A DNA stretch of 64,000 nucleotides. It comes from Thozetella sp. PMI_491. Its lineage: Eukaryota > Ascomycota > Sordariomycetes > Chaetosphaeriales > Chaetosphaeriaceae. The notes under the pieces were generated by a model. The model searched no databases. It was given only the letters and a program-made list of their open reading frames with translations, and had not been told where the DNA came from. Shown in pieces: positions 53,521 through 64,000 of the stretch. The translations under genes and the position numbers were made by a program. The DNA lies in contig MU270029.1 in NCBI GenBank assembly GCA_021432635.1, positions 866,575-930,574 on the forward strand, in the 5' to 3' direction. Numbering within the stretch: position 1 is the first letter of the stretch; each line of letters starts with the position of its first letter.

Positions 53521-53991
53521 ATGCAGCTACGGAGGGTTATGTTCCTCGCCACGGGGCTGGTGGTACACGTCGCATCAGCTCGCACCCTAATTGCCCGCCA
53601 GGGAGTCAACTTGGGAAGCGAAACGTTTGGGTCGCCGGCCTGCGGCGATGGAGCCGACGTGACTGTTTCGGACTGCATAATCGCAGTTGAACAACTACTG
53701 GCCGCGAACTGCGCATCGGGGACCTGCACTATCCCCCCATCACCCAACGCACAAATCTCCGACATCCAACTGTCCTTCGGGTCATGCCGCGTTATCGTGG
53801 GCGCTAGATTGGGAGGTGAGGGTGCTACCTTCGACGAATCACCCGTAACTTCTGCATTCACTGAGCTGCTCGACGTCTGCACACAGCCCGGGGCTCCAAG
53901 CGGCGGTACTGATGGTGATCCGATGCTCTTTTCGGTGGATGGACTTTTGGAGCTGGTATTCCTTCGGAGCGGGGAAACAGGTGGCGGTTAA
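53521..53991 (+). CDS. Small secreted cysteine-containing protein, unknown function
   Basis: Intronless, 156 residues. MQLRRVMFLATGLVVHVASA is a clear signal peptide and the mature protein, about 136 residues, has six cysteines (PACGDG, SDCII, ANCASG, TCTIP, GSCRV, DVCTQP), consistent with three disulfides. It is rich in Gly, Ser and Asp/Glu with no domain I recognise. Size, secretion and cysteine content are effector-like, and the compact TATA promoter suggests regulated expression. Function should not be assumed; the position beside cell-death genes may be chance. Confidence 0.75.
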   Translation: MQLRRVMFLATGLVVHVASARTLIARQGVNLGSETFGSPACGDGADVTVSDCIIAVEQLLAANCASGTCTIPPSPNAQISDIQLSFGSCRVIVGARLGGEGATFDESPVTSAFTELLDVCTQPGAPSGGTDGDPMLFSVDGLLELVFLRSGETGGG

Positions 53992-56220
53992 AAGGAGTAT
54001 CAGAGGAAATGGGACTACTTCCATCGCGATTGGATCGCCTTTGTAGGTATTATATCGTGCTTGAAAAATCGAATGCGTTCTGCTACGTCGGTTAACATTG
54101 GCTGTGACATGCGAATCAGAGGCGAATGTCCCGTATTTAAACTATCAGAGCCTTCTTTCAGTCGTCTTGTTTTCAAGAGGCCAAATAACTTGTGGCCTCT
54201 ATCGTCCGTGACGCCGTCTCCGGAAGCTGTAAGCTGATATGCGGTGCCTACTCTAAGAGTGTGCGTCAGGCTTTGCGGCTTACTTTACGGAATAGTTTGC
54301 GACCGAGATCCGACTCGTGGCCTGTGCGCCATGGAGGGCAGGGGAGCTGCCCGAGGAAGAGCACGTGATGCAGCCTCTGTAGGGCGGGCCCTGGATGCAC
54401 AGAAGGGTAGTGACAGGAGGAAACTCGGATCACACACCGCTTACTTTCTCCTACGCATATTCCCTGCCCGATCGAGGCATCCGGGATAAAGCCCGTACTG
54501 GGCGCCTAGGATTGCCTAAGCGGTACCTTGGCCGCTGGTACGAGCAAGACCTTGGTCTAATTACCCTGGAAACGCGACCAAGTCTCGTCACCATGCAAAA
54601 GAACCCCTCATCGTGTCCTTTCGTGCCCAAACCTGGCGGCAGATTGCCTCTTCGATCGCCACCACACATCGACGACGGCTGCGACTGGCCGAAACCTGGC
54701 GCTCTGCTCGAACTCCCACGTGATATATTATCCGTGGGATGTCTCTGCGGAAATGCTCAGTTTGCTCCTCGACAATCTCGCCGGGATCTCGTTCGTCGTC
54801 GAACCGTACGGTCCCAAATGGCTCGTTGCAACCGCCCTTCAGGCACGATGGTGCAGGTCCTGAGCAAAGAGAGCCGAACCCGTCTGAGCGGCTCTCGTTG
54901 CAAAACGAGCGTTTGTGCTTGAACCCCGGGGCCGCTATCTTTATACGACTGGCTCCTTCTCTGGCCAACCTGACCATTACTTATGTATTCATTTTCATTT
55001 CCTTGTTCGAAATGCTGCCGCTTAGGCGTAAAGTTTGCAGGGTAGTCAACTTTTGAGTGGAAAGTGTAGTAAGAAACGACATCTCGGGCCACATGCTTGC
55101 CAGAGCCAAAGAGTAGCTAGGTAGCTAACCGCTCTACAGGCCCTCGCCAACTTCTAGCAGCCGCAACCATAAATAGCCTGTGTATAACCGGCCAGCGATC
55201 CAGCCAGCGATCCAGCCACGGCCCCGCGTCCGACTCTGCCGGATTAAGGGGCCGAAGCTATCGCTTTGTTGCTTTCTGTGGGAGAACATATATATAATTT
55301 TTGGACTCGAGGAAATAAAGGCTTGCCATGATCTCCTTCCGCTTGATCACCTTGTTCTTGTTCTTGAGTAAAATATCATAATTAAACTTTAAGAGACAAA
55401 GAAGTTCTTCGGTAGATAATTGGCGGGGATTAAGTAAAGGGTTGATGTTCTTTGCTTGGTCTATGATTTTATTTATATTGGTTGGAGCTTTAATGACGGC
55501 CTCCTTGGTGTTGTATTGGCCTTTGGAGGTGGAAAAAAGGGACTAGAATAGGTTTTGACTTAGCAATAGATATGATTAAGTATGTTGTGTAAGATTTGTA
55601 GGCGAGGAAGTTGTTTGAGGTCTGAGATACAGGTGAGGAAGTTGTTCGACGTTTAAGATCACAGTAGGCTTATATAACAGTTACTCTCTTATCCTCTTAG
55701 GCCTGACCTATTGGAGAAAGGTTAATGTCGATTAAGTCATCTTAGCTGCGATACCTTTTTTTAGAGTTTCTATACCATAGTATAGCTGAAGCTATCACAA
55801 GCTTGCAACAGTGTGGCTAAACCTTGCTATAATTGTATGTTGTTAGGAGTATATAATGATAATAACTTTTATTAATTTTGCGCTGCTTTAAGCAGCAGGC
55901 ACGCCGGACGTTAAATGTTCTGATACTACTGCTTATACGAAGTAAAAAGCAATCCATCTACAGTGATACGACTTTGTGATTCAAAGTCACGTCGCAGACG
56001 TTACCGCGAAGCTGTGTGGTTTCCCTAGAGAGACGAAATGTAGTTAGGCAGTCGCTGTCTTAACGCCACATTGTCAGAACGCCGCTCAGAATTTCGCTTT
56101 GTTGCCTTCTCATTGCCCTTTGTTTGGCTCTATAACTAGGCCCAACTACGTAATAGTGCTTAGTGATTACATCTGGAATTCTAGTCGTCTATAACCTAAA
56201 ACTTTTTGTGTGATGGCGTG
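53992..56220. other. Intergenic, 2.2 kb, partly AT-rich
   Basis: The left 1 kb is of normal GC with non-coding-like short frames. At 55195-55220 a 12-bp unit (CAGCGATCCAGC) is tandemly repeated. From about 55260 onward it is AT-rich and includes an open-frame relic (listed separately). Confidence 0.45.
55258..55542 (-). pseudogene. AT-rich open-frame relic, possibly of a repeated element
   Basis: A 94-codon stretch between stops with no start codon near its beginning. The translation includes STEELLCLLKFNYDILLKN and KRKEIMASLYFLESKNYIYV, coding-like in composition but with AT-biased codons unlike the surrounding genes. It is consistent with a RIP-affected transposon or retroelement fragment; no family is recognised. 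Confidence 0.35.
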
Positions 56221-59067
56221 TTAAAGGCTGAACAGCCCACTCCTCCGCTTCCCAAGAGGATACACTATTAGGGCACTCAGTGAGAGCCCTACCGAGATGC
56301 TGATGGCGATCTGAATGACACTCAACAGCACGTTGAATGCGGTGGCGTTCAGATCAGTAGATGATTTGAATGTCGTCTCGATCACTGTGCCGTTGGGAAG
56401 GATGGTCTGGTTGCGCGTGAGCTGATCCGCCTGGTCAATCCCGCTCAGCAGCGAGCCGCTCACGGCAAGACCGCCTGGTACTTGCACAAAGATGGCGGGG
56501 AGCATGGCGGCAACCGATAAGCCATACCCGATCTTGCGGGCATGCCGTGTTATGCGCTGCTTCACAGAGGCTTCGGGGTCGGATATGGTCGTTGGCCCTG
56601 CTGGTTGCGAGTCTGATTCCGTAAAGTCAATGTCGTCCTGGCTATGCTGGCGCTTCCAGCCCCGCGACAGGCGACGCACGCGGGGTTCTAGATGAGATTC
56701 CCAAACATCCAGCCACCAGTTCTCCACGTATCGTCCTAGCCTGGAGTAGATGTTGGCAAGTACACCGACGCACAAAGCACCAAGCGAGCTCGAGAGCGTC
56801 GAGTTGCCAGAGAAGTAGTTCGATGAATAATTATTCACCAGGTACCCTGCCAATGCGATGAACAGCATCACAGGGAACTGTTTGTATTTGGCCTGATTGA
56901 TGGCGCACATGGCGAGCGTGAAGCCAAAGACAAATAGCACATAGTAGTCCGGACCGGGTCTGTGCAAATACCACTCCGGGGCTGTGGAGCAATGCACGTT
57001 GCTGACGGCATTTCGGTCAATATAGCCGTAGATGATTGATCCGATCGTTATTCCGTAGCCCAGGAAGAGGGTATATATCAGGGCATCTAGCCACCATTAG
57101 CAAGTTGCCGCGCCCCAGGAGCAAGTGCTCGTGAGAGCTAGACTGAAACAGCGGAGAGACTCACAGATCATTCGCACAGAGCCGGTTACCATTTGGTGGT
57201 TTTGAAGCTCCAGACTCCCACAAAGAACCATATACCCGGGTAGAATCATGGCAATTGAGGATTGCGCTAAAGACGAAAAACAGAACAGTGTTCCGCCCCG
57301 GATAGATCCAAACGCACGCGATAGAAAAGACGTAATGACTGCCGCACTAATCTCGAACACATTGGCGTAAAGTTCGTTTGAAGGCGCCAGCACCAGCTGT
57401 AATATTCCGACGATACAGCCTAGGAAGAATGCAATCGGAAGATCGATGTAACGACCCTCAAAGGCAAAGGGTGCCACTAACGCCGATGCAATGCCGTACA
57501 AGAGGACACGGATCCATACGGAGAACCTATCCTTCCTCTTCATAACAGCGTTCAGGCGGTCCATTGCGTCGTCGACGCTTATTAAATCGTGTATAACGTC
57601 CTTGTAAATACTGTGAACGTCTCGCAGGCGGCCGAGGTCGATTCCTTGCACCACCTTCACGAGCTTGATCTCGGCAGTATGCGTATTGCTGTCGTCAAAC
57701 GACATAATCATGACCCCGGGAAAGTATAAAAACTGGCCTTCGATGCCGAGCATACGCGCAGACATCTCCATGTAGGCCTCGAGACGGTGCGTCGGCGCGC
57801 CGTACAGCATGAGGGCACGACACAGCTTGATGAGGTACTTGTGGCGGCTGAGGATCTCGGCGATGTGCACCGTGATGTGGTACTCCTCTTCCTGCCGGAA
57901 GAGGGGCGACTTGCGGCTGCGTAGCTTGCGCGCCCGCTCCTGCTCCCGGTCGTGTTTGATCTTCTCAGACACAGCCGACGGAATGGCTTTGAACCCGGAC
58001 CCGGGCGCCGCAAAGATGGTGGAGGACCCGATGAGCTCCCCTAGCGTGGTCGAGCTGTGGGACCGTTGGTGACCACTCCAGATGCCCATGCGCGGCCGAT
58101 CCGGCTTCGGAGTACCAGGCATTGAGGAAGATGGAGAGTGCTTCGGCGACCTAGCAGGCGTGCCTGGCATGCTACTGCTGGCGTGAGGCTTTGCGTCCGA
58201 GCCGTACAGCTTCAGAAGGCTGCCGAGCACGCCGCCTCTGTATGTTTGAGGGCGCGGAACATACTCAACATCGTCGGCGACTGGTGTCGCAGTTCCTGAC
58301 ACAGAGCGCGCCTCTTGGGCTACCGGCCCTACGGTCTTTCTGGTCGAATGGATCCGGACGAGATTCTGGGCGGTCGCTTGAGTCTTAGCCGATCCCCGAA
58401 GACGAGGTACAGCACCATTTCTCCGCCCAATACTCGATTTTCCGAGGCTCTCATGGCCAGAGGCAAATGCAGCACCCAGGAAGGCTCCGCTTGCACGCCT
58501 CGGTCCCGCATCTTCATCGGCCAGAGAGTCGTGGCCGGCTGTCGAAGACTTTAGGGCGCTGGCAAGGCGATCGGCCCGGTCCTTCGCCTCAGACTCAGAC
58601 TTGAGTCTTCCGCCCAGACCACCAGATCCGGAAGTGTCAGCCCCTGTGTGCTGATGTGAAGCCACTCGCTGGTCTTGCAGTCCAGCAGGATGAAGATCTG
58701 GTGTGAGAATACGAGTTAGGGCTGCCGTCAGCTCCTCCCGGTTGAAGGACTCGCGATTTCCGGGGACATCCAGGCCGATTGGGGTTGTTGACAGCGAGTT
58801 GGCCTCGCTGTGGTCAGAATTGGAGAAATAGTCATCGTGGTCTTGCGAACTCGGGAGTGAGGCCTGGGGCTCGGCAGCACGCGGCGGGTCCAAAACTCGG
58901 CTCTGAGCCCCGCCTGCAAGCTGATCATTGACAAATCCCACTCTTTTCTTCTCCTTCCCCACCGCCGTGGCAGCGTGCGCGCCTCGCGGTGCTCTTTCGG
59001 GACGGGCCTCGTCACCATCGGTTGTGCGAGGCGCGTCGCTCTGCTCTTGAGAAGTGCTCGACGACAT
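56221..59067 (-). CDS. PRM10-like ThrE-domain membrane protein (DUF1212)
   Basis: Exons 59067-57165 and 57086-56221, 78-nt intron, 922 residues. The N-terminal ~430 residues are disordered, Ser/Gly/charge-rich. The ThrE-like domain begins ITVHIAEILSRHKYLIKLCR, with LMLYGAPTHRLEAYM, MLGIEGQFLYFPGVMIMSFD and TAEIKLVKVVQGIDLGRL, the canonical PRM10 N-terminal ThrE blocks. About ten membrane helices follow (RVLLYGIASALVAPFAFEGR; PSNELYANVFEISAAVITSF; GGTLFCFSSLAQSSIAMILP). The second exon supplies the second half, joined as RMI-YALIYTLFLGYGITIG, and ends in VQIAISISVGLSLSALIVYP. Bacterial ThrE exports threonine and serine; yeast Prm10 is pheromone-regulated and of unknown transport function. So a membrane transporter is likely, with substrate unknown. 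Confidence 0.93.
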
Positions 59068-60383
59068 GGCCCCGCACTGCGTTTCTGGCCGCTAGTGCAA
59101 TCGTCGGTCAGAAATGGCTTGTATTGTGAGGTAGAAATCTTGCTAGACCTCCATTGGCCGTACGAGAAGAGCCATAGTGACGGAGAGCATCTTCCCCATG
59201 TGAAGGTGGCAGAGTTAATGATTAAATTTTCCAGAGCAAAATTGTAAGCGAGGACGGTGGGGTTGCTGCTAGGCTAGCATCGGCAACGTGAAGTCCCCAG
59301 AATATGCACCGAAATGGGCTAGATTGGCCGTGAAAAGAGCCCCATCGGATTACGTAGTAGCCTACAGTACATTCCTAGTTGGGCCTACACGGTGTTGCAC
59401 GCCGCGATGATCTTCATGTTCCGGTAAGCGCCGGCCATAAATATGAATAAAGAAAATGTATCGAATAGAATAAAGTTTTCGACAGAAAGTGTTAGGTCTT
59501 GGATGCGGCGTTGTGGTCTTTGTTTTTGAAATCCAAGCAGGCGTGCCTGGTGAAAAGATCTATCGAATAACTAACGGATGCCCAAAATAGACCCGAACTT
59601 CCCGATACGCCAGAAAGTTCCCCGCGTTCCCGCACCAAGAGGACCCAGAAAAATAAAAAGGTTGATCGGCCCGGTTCCAGTTCCCAGTTGTTCCAGTGGC
59701 GACGGGGTGGCGATGCTGCGAGGTTCTGTAGATACAGTGGCTACAGATATATCTGCAGTCCAAAGTATCTAACTACCCAGCTTTAAATTGAGCTCCCTTC
59801 ATTCAAGCCTCTCCCGCTAGGACTAAACATGTAAATCCTGTTCAGTTTAGCTTATCTAACAATGCCACCTATCTAATTCCGTGTAGCCTTGCTAGCAAGT
59901 ACTTGATCTGGAATCCGCTTACTTAGATGGGCGTGTTTCTGCAGCGTATTATAATACCAATATGCAGCGTTCAAAGTGTTGACCTCGGTCTTGAGTCCAA
60001 TGCGGCTAAGAACGAAACTATATCCTGCCCGTCTCATCAATACAAAGCGTCTGCAGTTTCAGCTATTGGGATATGAACGCAAGCAGCTTACTGAGGCACT
60101 GATCCCCATCAAGCAGTGGAGGTCTGCCCATCCTAGCAGAGGTATGAATGGCACGGCCTCCGATTATTATGTCATGTTCCTTCGATGAGTTGGCAGCATT
60201 AACAAGAACAATTTCGAGATCGCAGCTAGAAAGTAAGATATACTTGCTAGTATATCCTAAAAAGAGCCACCATTGGCCAGAGACTAAGACAGATTGACTC
60301 GGCTTATGAGTTGCTCCGATGATTCTCGTGGGCTATGTTTTTTGTTTACCCCGCCTTGCTTCTGCAAAATTTCATGCTGTAGC
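59068..60383. other. Divergent intergenic region, 1.3 kb
   Basis: Between the PRM10-like gene and the second HET gene. AT-rich in the right half; no gene recognised. Confidence 0.45.
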
Positions 60384-63125
60384 ATGAGCAAAGCCTCCCC
60401 CAAGAAAGCTCTTCTCAGTCCCGACTTCGTCCCATGCCCGAAACGGCGGGATCTTTTTAGAAGGATGGGATCCAAACCTTTTGCGGTAGTGGACAACGAC
60501 CAAGGCGGCTTTCGGATCGAGCAAGCTGTGCCAGCTGAAACACGCTACAAGTACGAGAAACTGCCTTCAAAGGGGAGCCATGTACGGCTCCTGACCCTCA
60601 TGCCCGGCAACGATAGTCAACTTGAAGCCACCCTTGCCTCCTACGATCTGGAGTCCCCTCAAACCCCATCATATGCGGCATTGTCATACTGCTGGCAGAA
60701 CCCTAAGTTTGACGAACTCGTCATCGATGGGAAGCAGATCGCTCCAGACGATGAGATTCGATCCAAGTACGTCGTCTGCCACCCGCTATTGTGCAATGGG
60801 AACAATACGCACATTTCTACGAGCCTGCGGGATGCTCTACGCAAGCTGCGGCATAAAACAAAGCCGCGCACATTCTGGGTAGACGCGCTCTGTATCAACC
60901 AGGAGGATATCGCGGAACGCGCGACCCAGGTCCTCCTGATGCAGAGGATCTACCACCAGGCTTCCGAAATTTGCATGTGGCTTGGCAGAGAAGACAAGTT
61001 TGCCGCGGCCGCATTCGACCTCCTCGCTCAGCTCAGGGTCGCAGCGGGCCGTCCAGCTGTAGGGCAGGATCTATACCACTCCGGGGCGATGCAACGGCTT
61101 GATCTTCCAGTCTTCCCTTCGGCACCATGGGAGGCGCTGGTGCGTCTTCTCGAGCGGCCATATTTCCGGCGCATCTGGATCGTCCAGGAAATGATTGCTA
61201 GTCCCCTGGCTGCGAAACTGTACTGCGGTGGCATCCGGCCACTCCCCTGGACAACAATCCTGAAGGCCATCTCATTCCTCACTGTGTCAAACTGGTTAGT
61301 CGCTATCGATGCCTCGTATGGCGGCCAGAACACCATGTCCTTTGTTTCGATTACTGCACTGGTAGGCATGGAATGGATGAAAGGATCATCCACCAGCGAA
61401 GACCGTGCTCGACTACGGCGAATGGCTCTCCGTACCCGTAGATTCGAAGCAACTGATCCTAGAGACAAAGTTTTTGCGCTCGTCGGTATTATCAATGACT
61501 TTGGACACCGAGAGCTCCATGGACAGGACAGTCCAGAAGGGTCGAACGCCCCGCAGGCAGCAGTAAGAGATGGTACAGCGCACCTGACCTTCAAGGTCGA
61601 CGAGCGCGGGAAGTCGAGAGAGGATATAGCTATCGAGATCCTGCAGACAAATTCCGATGAGATGATCGCCAAGCTTCACACATCGTTGATTGGCTATCTC
61701 CGAGGCTGCGTACGTATCGCGGATGTCCTCTTGCATCCGGACGAGCCACGGACCTCAACTTGGCTGCAAGACTACGGCGCCGTAGTCCAGAAAACCATAG
61801 AAGGAATGTTTTTTATTCACGAATTCCACAAGAAATTCAGCAAATCCAGCTTCAACCACCAACGTACGGGCGATTTCGCACTCAACACCTACAAGATGTT
61901 CTCCCACAACATGGAAACGTTCAACAAGATTATAACCGAGCATTGCGAGTCGGCGCAATTTCCTCTCATATGCTCCTTGGAGGAAGTGAGGGAGGAGGTG
62001 GGGCGCTTCAGGGAAGGGACGGCTTTCGTACTGGAAACGATCGAGACGAAGCCAGGCGCAAACCAAAATACCGGCACCAAATCGGACGACAAAACCCCAA
62101 TCTTGATGGGGGATAGGAAAACTTTGGAGAATCTGGAATACAATGTTACCATCCTAAGGCAATATCCCGACTGGGCCTGGAGCGCTGCTGGGTGGGTCAT
62201 GCCAATGTATGACAAGCCGACAGAGCAAGTCTTTGCGGAGTTCACGGTAAAGTATATCCAGGATGACGGTAATTTGGACATTTTGTCCCACGTCGAGGAC
62301 CACTCTGTTCGGCAGATTTCAAAACTACCATCATGGGCACCTGATTTTAGTGTTGCTATGTCCCGACACCCGCTGCCCTCGAAGGACGACGTGAACCAAA
62401 ACCCAGTATATTCAGCCTCAGGAGATGCAACCACGACGCCAAAGTGGACACTACAAGCCGGGGAGGTGTTGGGACTCTCGGGTTATGAGTTTGATGAGAT
62501 AGTAGCTGTGGCTAGCAGTGCATATGCGGAAAATGAGATCGGCAACAGGCCACAGGAATGGAACGCCTTTATTCAAAAGCTGCCGGGGCAGTATCCGTCC
62601 GGGTGCGCTACAGGCGAGGCCCTGTGGCGGACCATCATCGGCGACCGAGCAAAGCAAAGGCAAACATACAGCTGGCCAGCACCCGATGAGTACCAAGGCC
62701 ACTATGCTACCTTACAGCGTCTTCGTCAACTCAATCTTGAGCTGGATAGCCGGGTCGATTCAGGGGAAGATGGTACACAGGCGCTGTTGCAGCTGTGTGC
62801 CAGCAACGGCATCGACCCTGCCGAAATGCCACGCATGTTTGCAGAGAAGAACAAGTTCACCGAGGCCATGTCTGAAGTCATGATCGAAAGGCGGCTCTTC
62901 TTTACCAAGGGAGGTTATCTCGGAGCTGGCCCGTTGTCTACACGGCCGGGTGACGCCGTCTATGTTCTTGCTGGCGGCAGCACTCCCTTTGTACTGCGGA
63001 GGGAGACTTCGAGCAAAGATAGTGAGGCGTTTGAGCTCGTGGGAGACTGTTATTTGCACGGGATCATGCACGGAGAGGCACTGAAGAAATCTGGGTTCCT
63101 GTGGAAAGATCTGCGACTAGTTTGA
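60384..63125 (+). CDS. HET-domain (heterokaryon incompatibility) protein
   Basis: Intronless, 913 residues from the ATG at 60384 (AGCATGAGC, better context); an in-frame ATG at 60306 would add 26 residues. The HET domain starts near residue 90: PSYAALSYCWQNPKFDELVI, then HISTSLRDALRKL, TFWVDALCINQEDIAERATQ and MQRIYHQASEICMWLGRED, the three conserved HET blocks. The long C-terminal part ends in the motif common in these proteins (RPGDAVYVLAGGSTPFVLRR, then FELVGDCYLHGIMHGEAL). HET proteins trigger cell death on non-self contact or act in NLR pathways. It is not adjacent to an NLR, unlike the HET gene at 31-33 kb. Confidence 0.92.
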   Translation: MSKASPKKALLSPDFVPCPKRRDLFRRMGSKPFAVVDNDQGGFRIEQAVPAETRYKYEKLPSKGSHVRLLTLMPGNDSQLEATLASYDLESPQTPSYAALSYCWQNPKFDELVIDGKQIAPDDEIRSKYVVCHPLLCNGNNTHISTSLRDALRKLRHKTKPRTFWVDALCINQEDIAERATQVLLMQRIYHQASEICMWLGREDKFAAAAFDLLAQLRVAAGRPAVGQDLYHSGAMQRLDLPVFPSAPWEALVRLLERPYFRRIWIVQEMIASPLAAKLYCGGIRPLPWTTILKAISFLTVSNWLVAIDASYGGQNTMSFVSITALVGMEWMKGSSTSEDRARLRRMALRTRRFEATDPRDKVFALVGIINDFGHRELHGQDSPEGSNAPQAAVRDGTAHLTFKVDERGKSREDIAIEILQTNSDEMIAKLHTSLIGYLRGCVRIADVLLHPDEPRTSTWLQDYGAVVQKTIEGMFFIHEFHKKFSKSSFNHQRTGDFALNTYKMFSHNMETFNKIITEHCESAQFPLICSLEEVREEVGRFREGTAFVLETIETKPGANQNTGTKSDDKTPILMGDRKTLENLEYNVTILRQYPDWAWSAAGWVMPMYDKPTEQVFAEFTVKYIQDDGNLDILSHVEDHSVRQISKLPSWAPDFSVAMSRHPLPSKDDVNQNPVYSASGDATTTPKWTLQAGEVLGLSGYEFDEIVAVASSAYAENEIGNRPQEWNAFIQKLPGQYPSGCATGEALWRTIIGDRAKQRQTYSWPAPDEYQGHYATLQRLRQLNLELDSRVDSGEDGTQALLQLCASNGIDPAEMPRMFAEKNKFTEAMSEVMIERRLFFTKGGYLGAGPLSTRPGDAVYVLAGGSTPFVLRRETSSKDSEAFELVGDCYLHGIMHGEALKKSGFLWKDLRLV

Positions 63126-63385
63126 ATTCATGTCCGGTTAGGGAGGGGGAAGGTCTACTGAATAAAAATTGGAAATTCGAGATTCATGCTAATAACTAAG
63201 TAGGAATACGTTTGGAAAAGCCTTCATTAGCCGACAGCAGCTAGTGAATAAAGTCTGTTGGGCGTACGATGCAGTATTTCTTATAGAACCGAGCAAACAC
63301 ACACCCTTCAACAAGGGTGGGCTAGCGGTATCATGTTGTACACCTGGCCCTGCCGTTTGCATGACTGCCCGTATCCTAATCCTTT

Positions 63386-64000
63386 TCAGACACTACAAGG
63401 GAGAGTGATTCTCGAAATTCCACCTGCATGCCGAACTGTATGTTCCACGGACTTCAGCTCTTTCGCCTCGGTACGGTTCACACCCGTTCCCGAATTCCGT
63501 GCGAATAGGGGAAAGCTGCCGCCTGCCACAATGACTCTGATGGACGTGCCTTTGTGGAAAACGTGTGCACGATCAGTCAGAGAAAGCGAAAACACCCCCC
63601 CTGGCCGCTCCATGCTGTCCAGGGCATGCCAGCCCTCCGTGAGGTTGTGAGATACGCCGTCAGCGTCGACCTCGCTCAGGCGGATCCACAGGTCCGCATA
63701 GGGAATGTCAGTCGAGTGTGTGAGCTCCACTACCGGCCTACCCATTAGCTCAAGCTCTTCCGTGAGCGGCGCACTGGTGTACACGACAACATCGGATCTT
63801 GAGGCGTAGGCACTATCATCCACGCGTCCACCACGGCTCAGCCGCGGCCCGCCCATGGTTGGGGTGGGGTTGTGGGGATCAAAGGTGAAAGATGCAGTCG
63901 GCGAGTCGGCCGGCGGAGCTTGCGAGCTAATCGTCTTGTCACCGTGGAGGTAGAAGACGCGTTCCTGGGTCGCAGGTGGCCAGGCCGGCAAAGAGCGCCA
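63386..64000 (-). CDS. CocE/NonD-type hydrolase (X-Pro dipeptidyl-peptidase family), C-terminal part
   Basis: Open to the right edge, so the gene starts beyond 64000; about 204 residues are visible. These alpha/beta-hydrolases cleave acyl esters or X-Pro peptides. The visible portion is the jelly-roll C-terminal domain: ERVFYLHGDKTISSQAPPAD, then DVVVYTSAPLTEELELMGRP, DLWIRLSEVDADGVSHNLTE, HVFHKGTSIRVIVAGGSFPL and FARNSGTGVNRTEAKELKSV. The catalytic Ser/Asp/His lie upstream and are not seen. It ends in an ordinary stop at 63386. Confidence 0.85.
   Translation of the reverse strand, partial: WRSLPAWPPATQERVFYLHGDKTISSQAPPADSPTASFTFDPHNPTPTMGGPRLSRGGRVDDSAYASRSDVVVYTSAPLTEELELMGRPVVELTHSTDIPYADLWIRLSEVDADGVSHNLTEGWHALDSMERPGGVFSLSLTDRAHVFHKGTSIRVIVAGGSFPLFARNSGTGVNRTEAKELKSVEHTVRHAGGISRITLPCSV

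Noticed and set aside
53992-55092. Overlapping frames of 110-175 codons on both strands
   Set aside because: Mutually overlapping and Arg/Ser-rich, with no family match.

Overview
This window is nuclear DNA of a filamentous ascomycete (Pezizomycotina, most likely Sordariomycetes). Genes are well spaced, intron-poor and on both strands. Introns are short (53-95 nt) with GTRNGN donors and YAG acceptors. The gene families are typically fungal: HET, Clr5, fungal NLRs, GH3 xylosidase and a PRM10-type ThrE protein. Nothing looks bacterial, and I saw no tRNA, rRNA or CRISPR array.

Left part, 1-30.8 kb, is mostly metabolic and housekeeping. It runs: the 3' part of a GT1 glycosyltransferase; an NAD(P)-dependent extended-SDR reductase; a broken tachykinin-type regulator interrupted by an AT-rich stretch between 42-bp imperfect direct repeats; a secreted type-1-copper (cupredoxin) protein; an acid-ceramidase/NAAA-like amidase; a BTB protein; a secreted tyrosinase; the Hsp90 co-chaperone STI1; a nicotinamidase; HMG-CoA reductase after a 3-kb upstream region; a 14-TM MFS exporter; and a GH3 beta-xylosidase with a perfect XlnR-type site in its promoter.

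Right part, 31-63 kb, is rich in fungal non-self-recognition and cell-death genes: a HET-domain gene head-to-head with an NB-ARC/TPR NLR; a Clr5-ankyrin gene; a second NLR with near-identical 42-residue TPR units, interrupted by a 420-N assembly gap; a divergent HeLo-like gene 180 bp away; and a second HET-domain gene. Between them lie an aldehyde dehydrogenase, a P-loop sulfotransferase-like protein, an MCT-type MFS transporter, a small cysteine-containing secreted protein and a PRM10/ThrE membrane protein. A CocE/NonD-type hydrolase runs off the right edge.

The main result is at 48.2-51.9 kb. A short first exon of the NLR, missed if the gene is started at the NB-ARC exon, encodes GVQVGGSHLGTINNT. 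The last residues of the divergent HeLo-like protein read GVQIGGNVSGPINNT. Both carry the V-Q-(I/V)-G core of the fungal PP amyloid motif, which resembles the animal RHIM. The pair therefore looks like a complete NLR to amyloid-templated HeLo cell-death switch of the HELLP/PNT1 class known from Chaetomium globosum. The class is known; this locus, with its matched motifs, shared short promoter and homogenised TPR array, merits direct testing.
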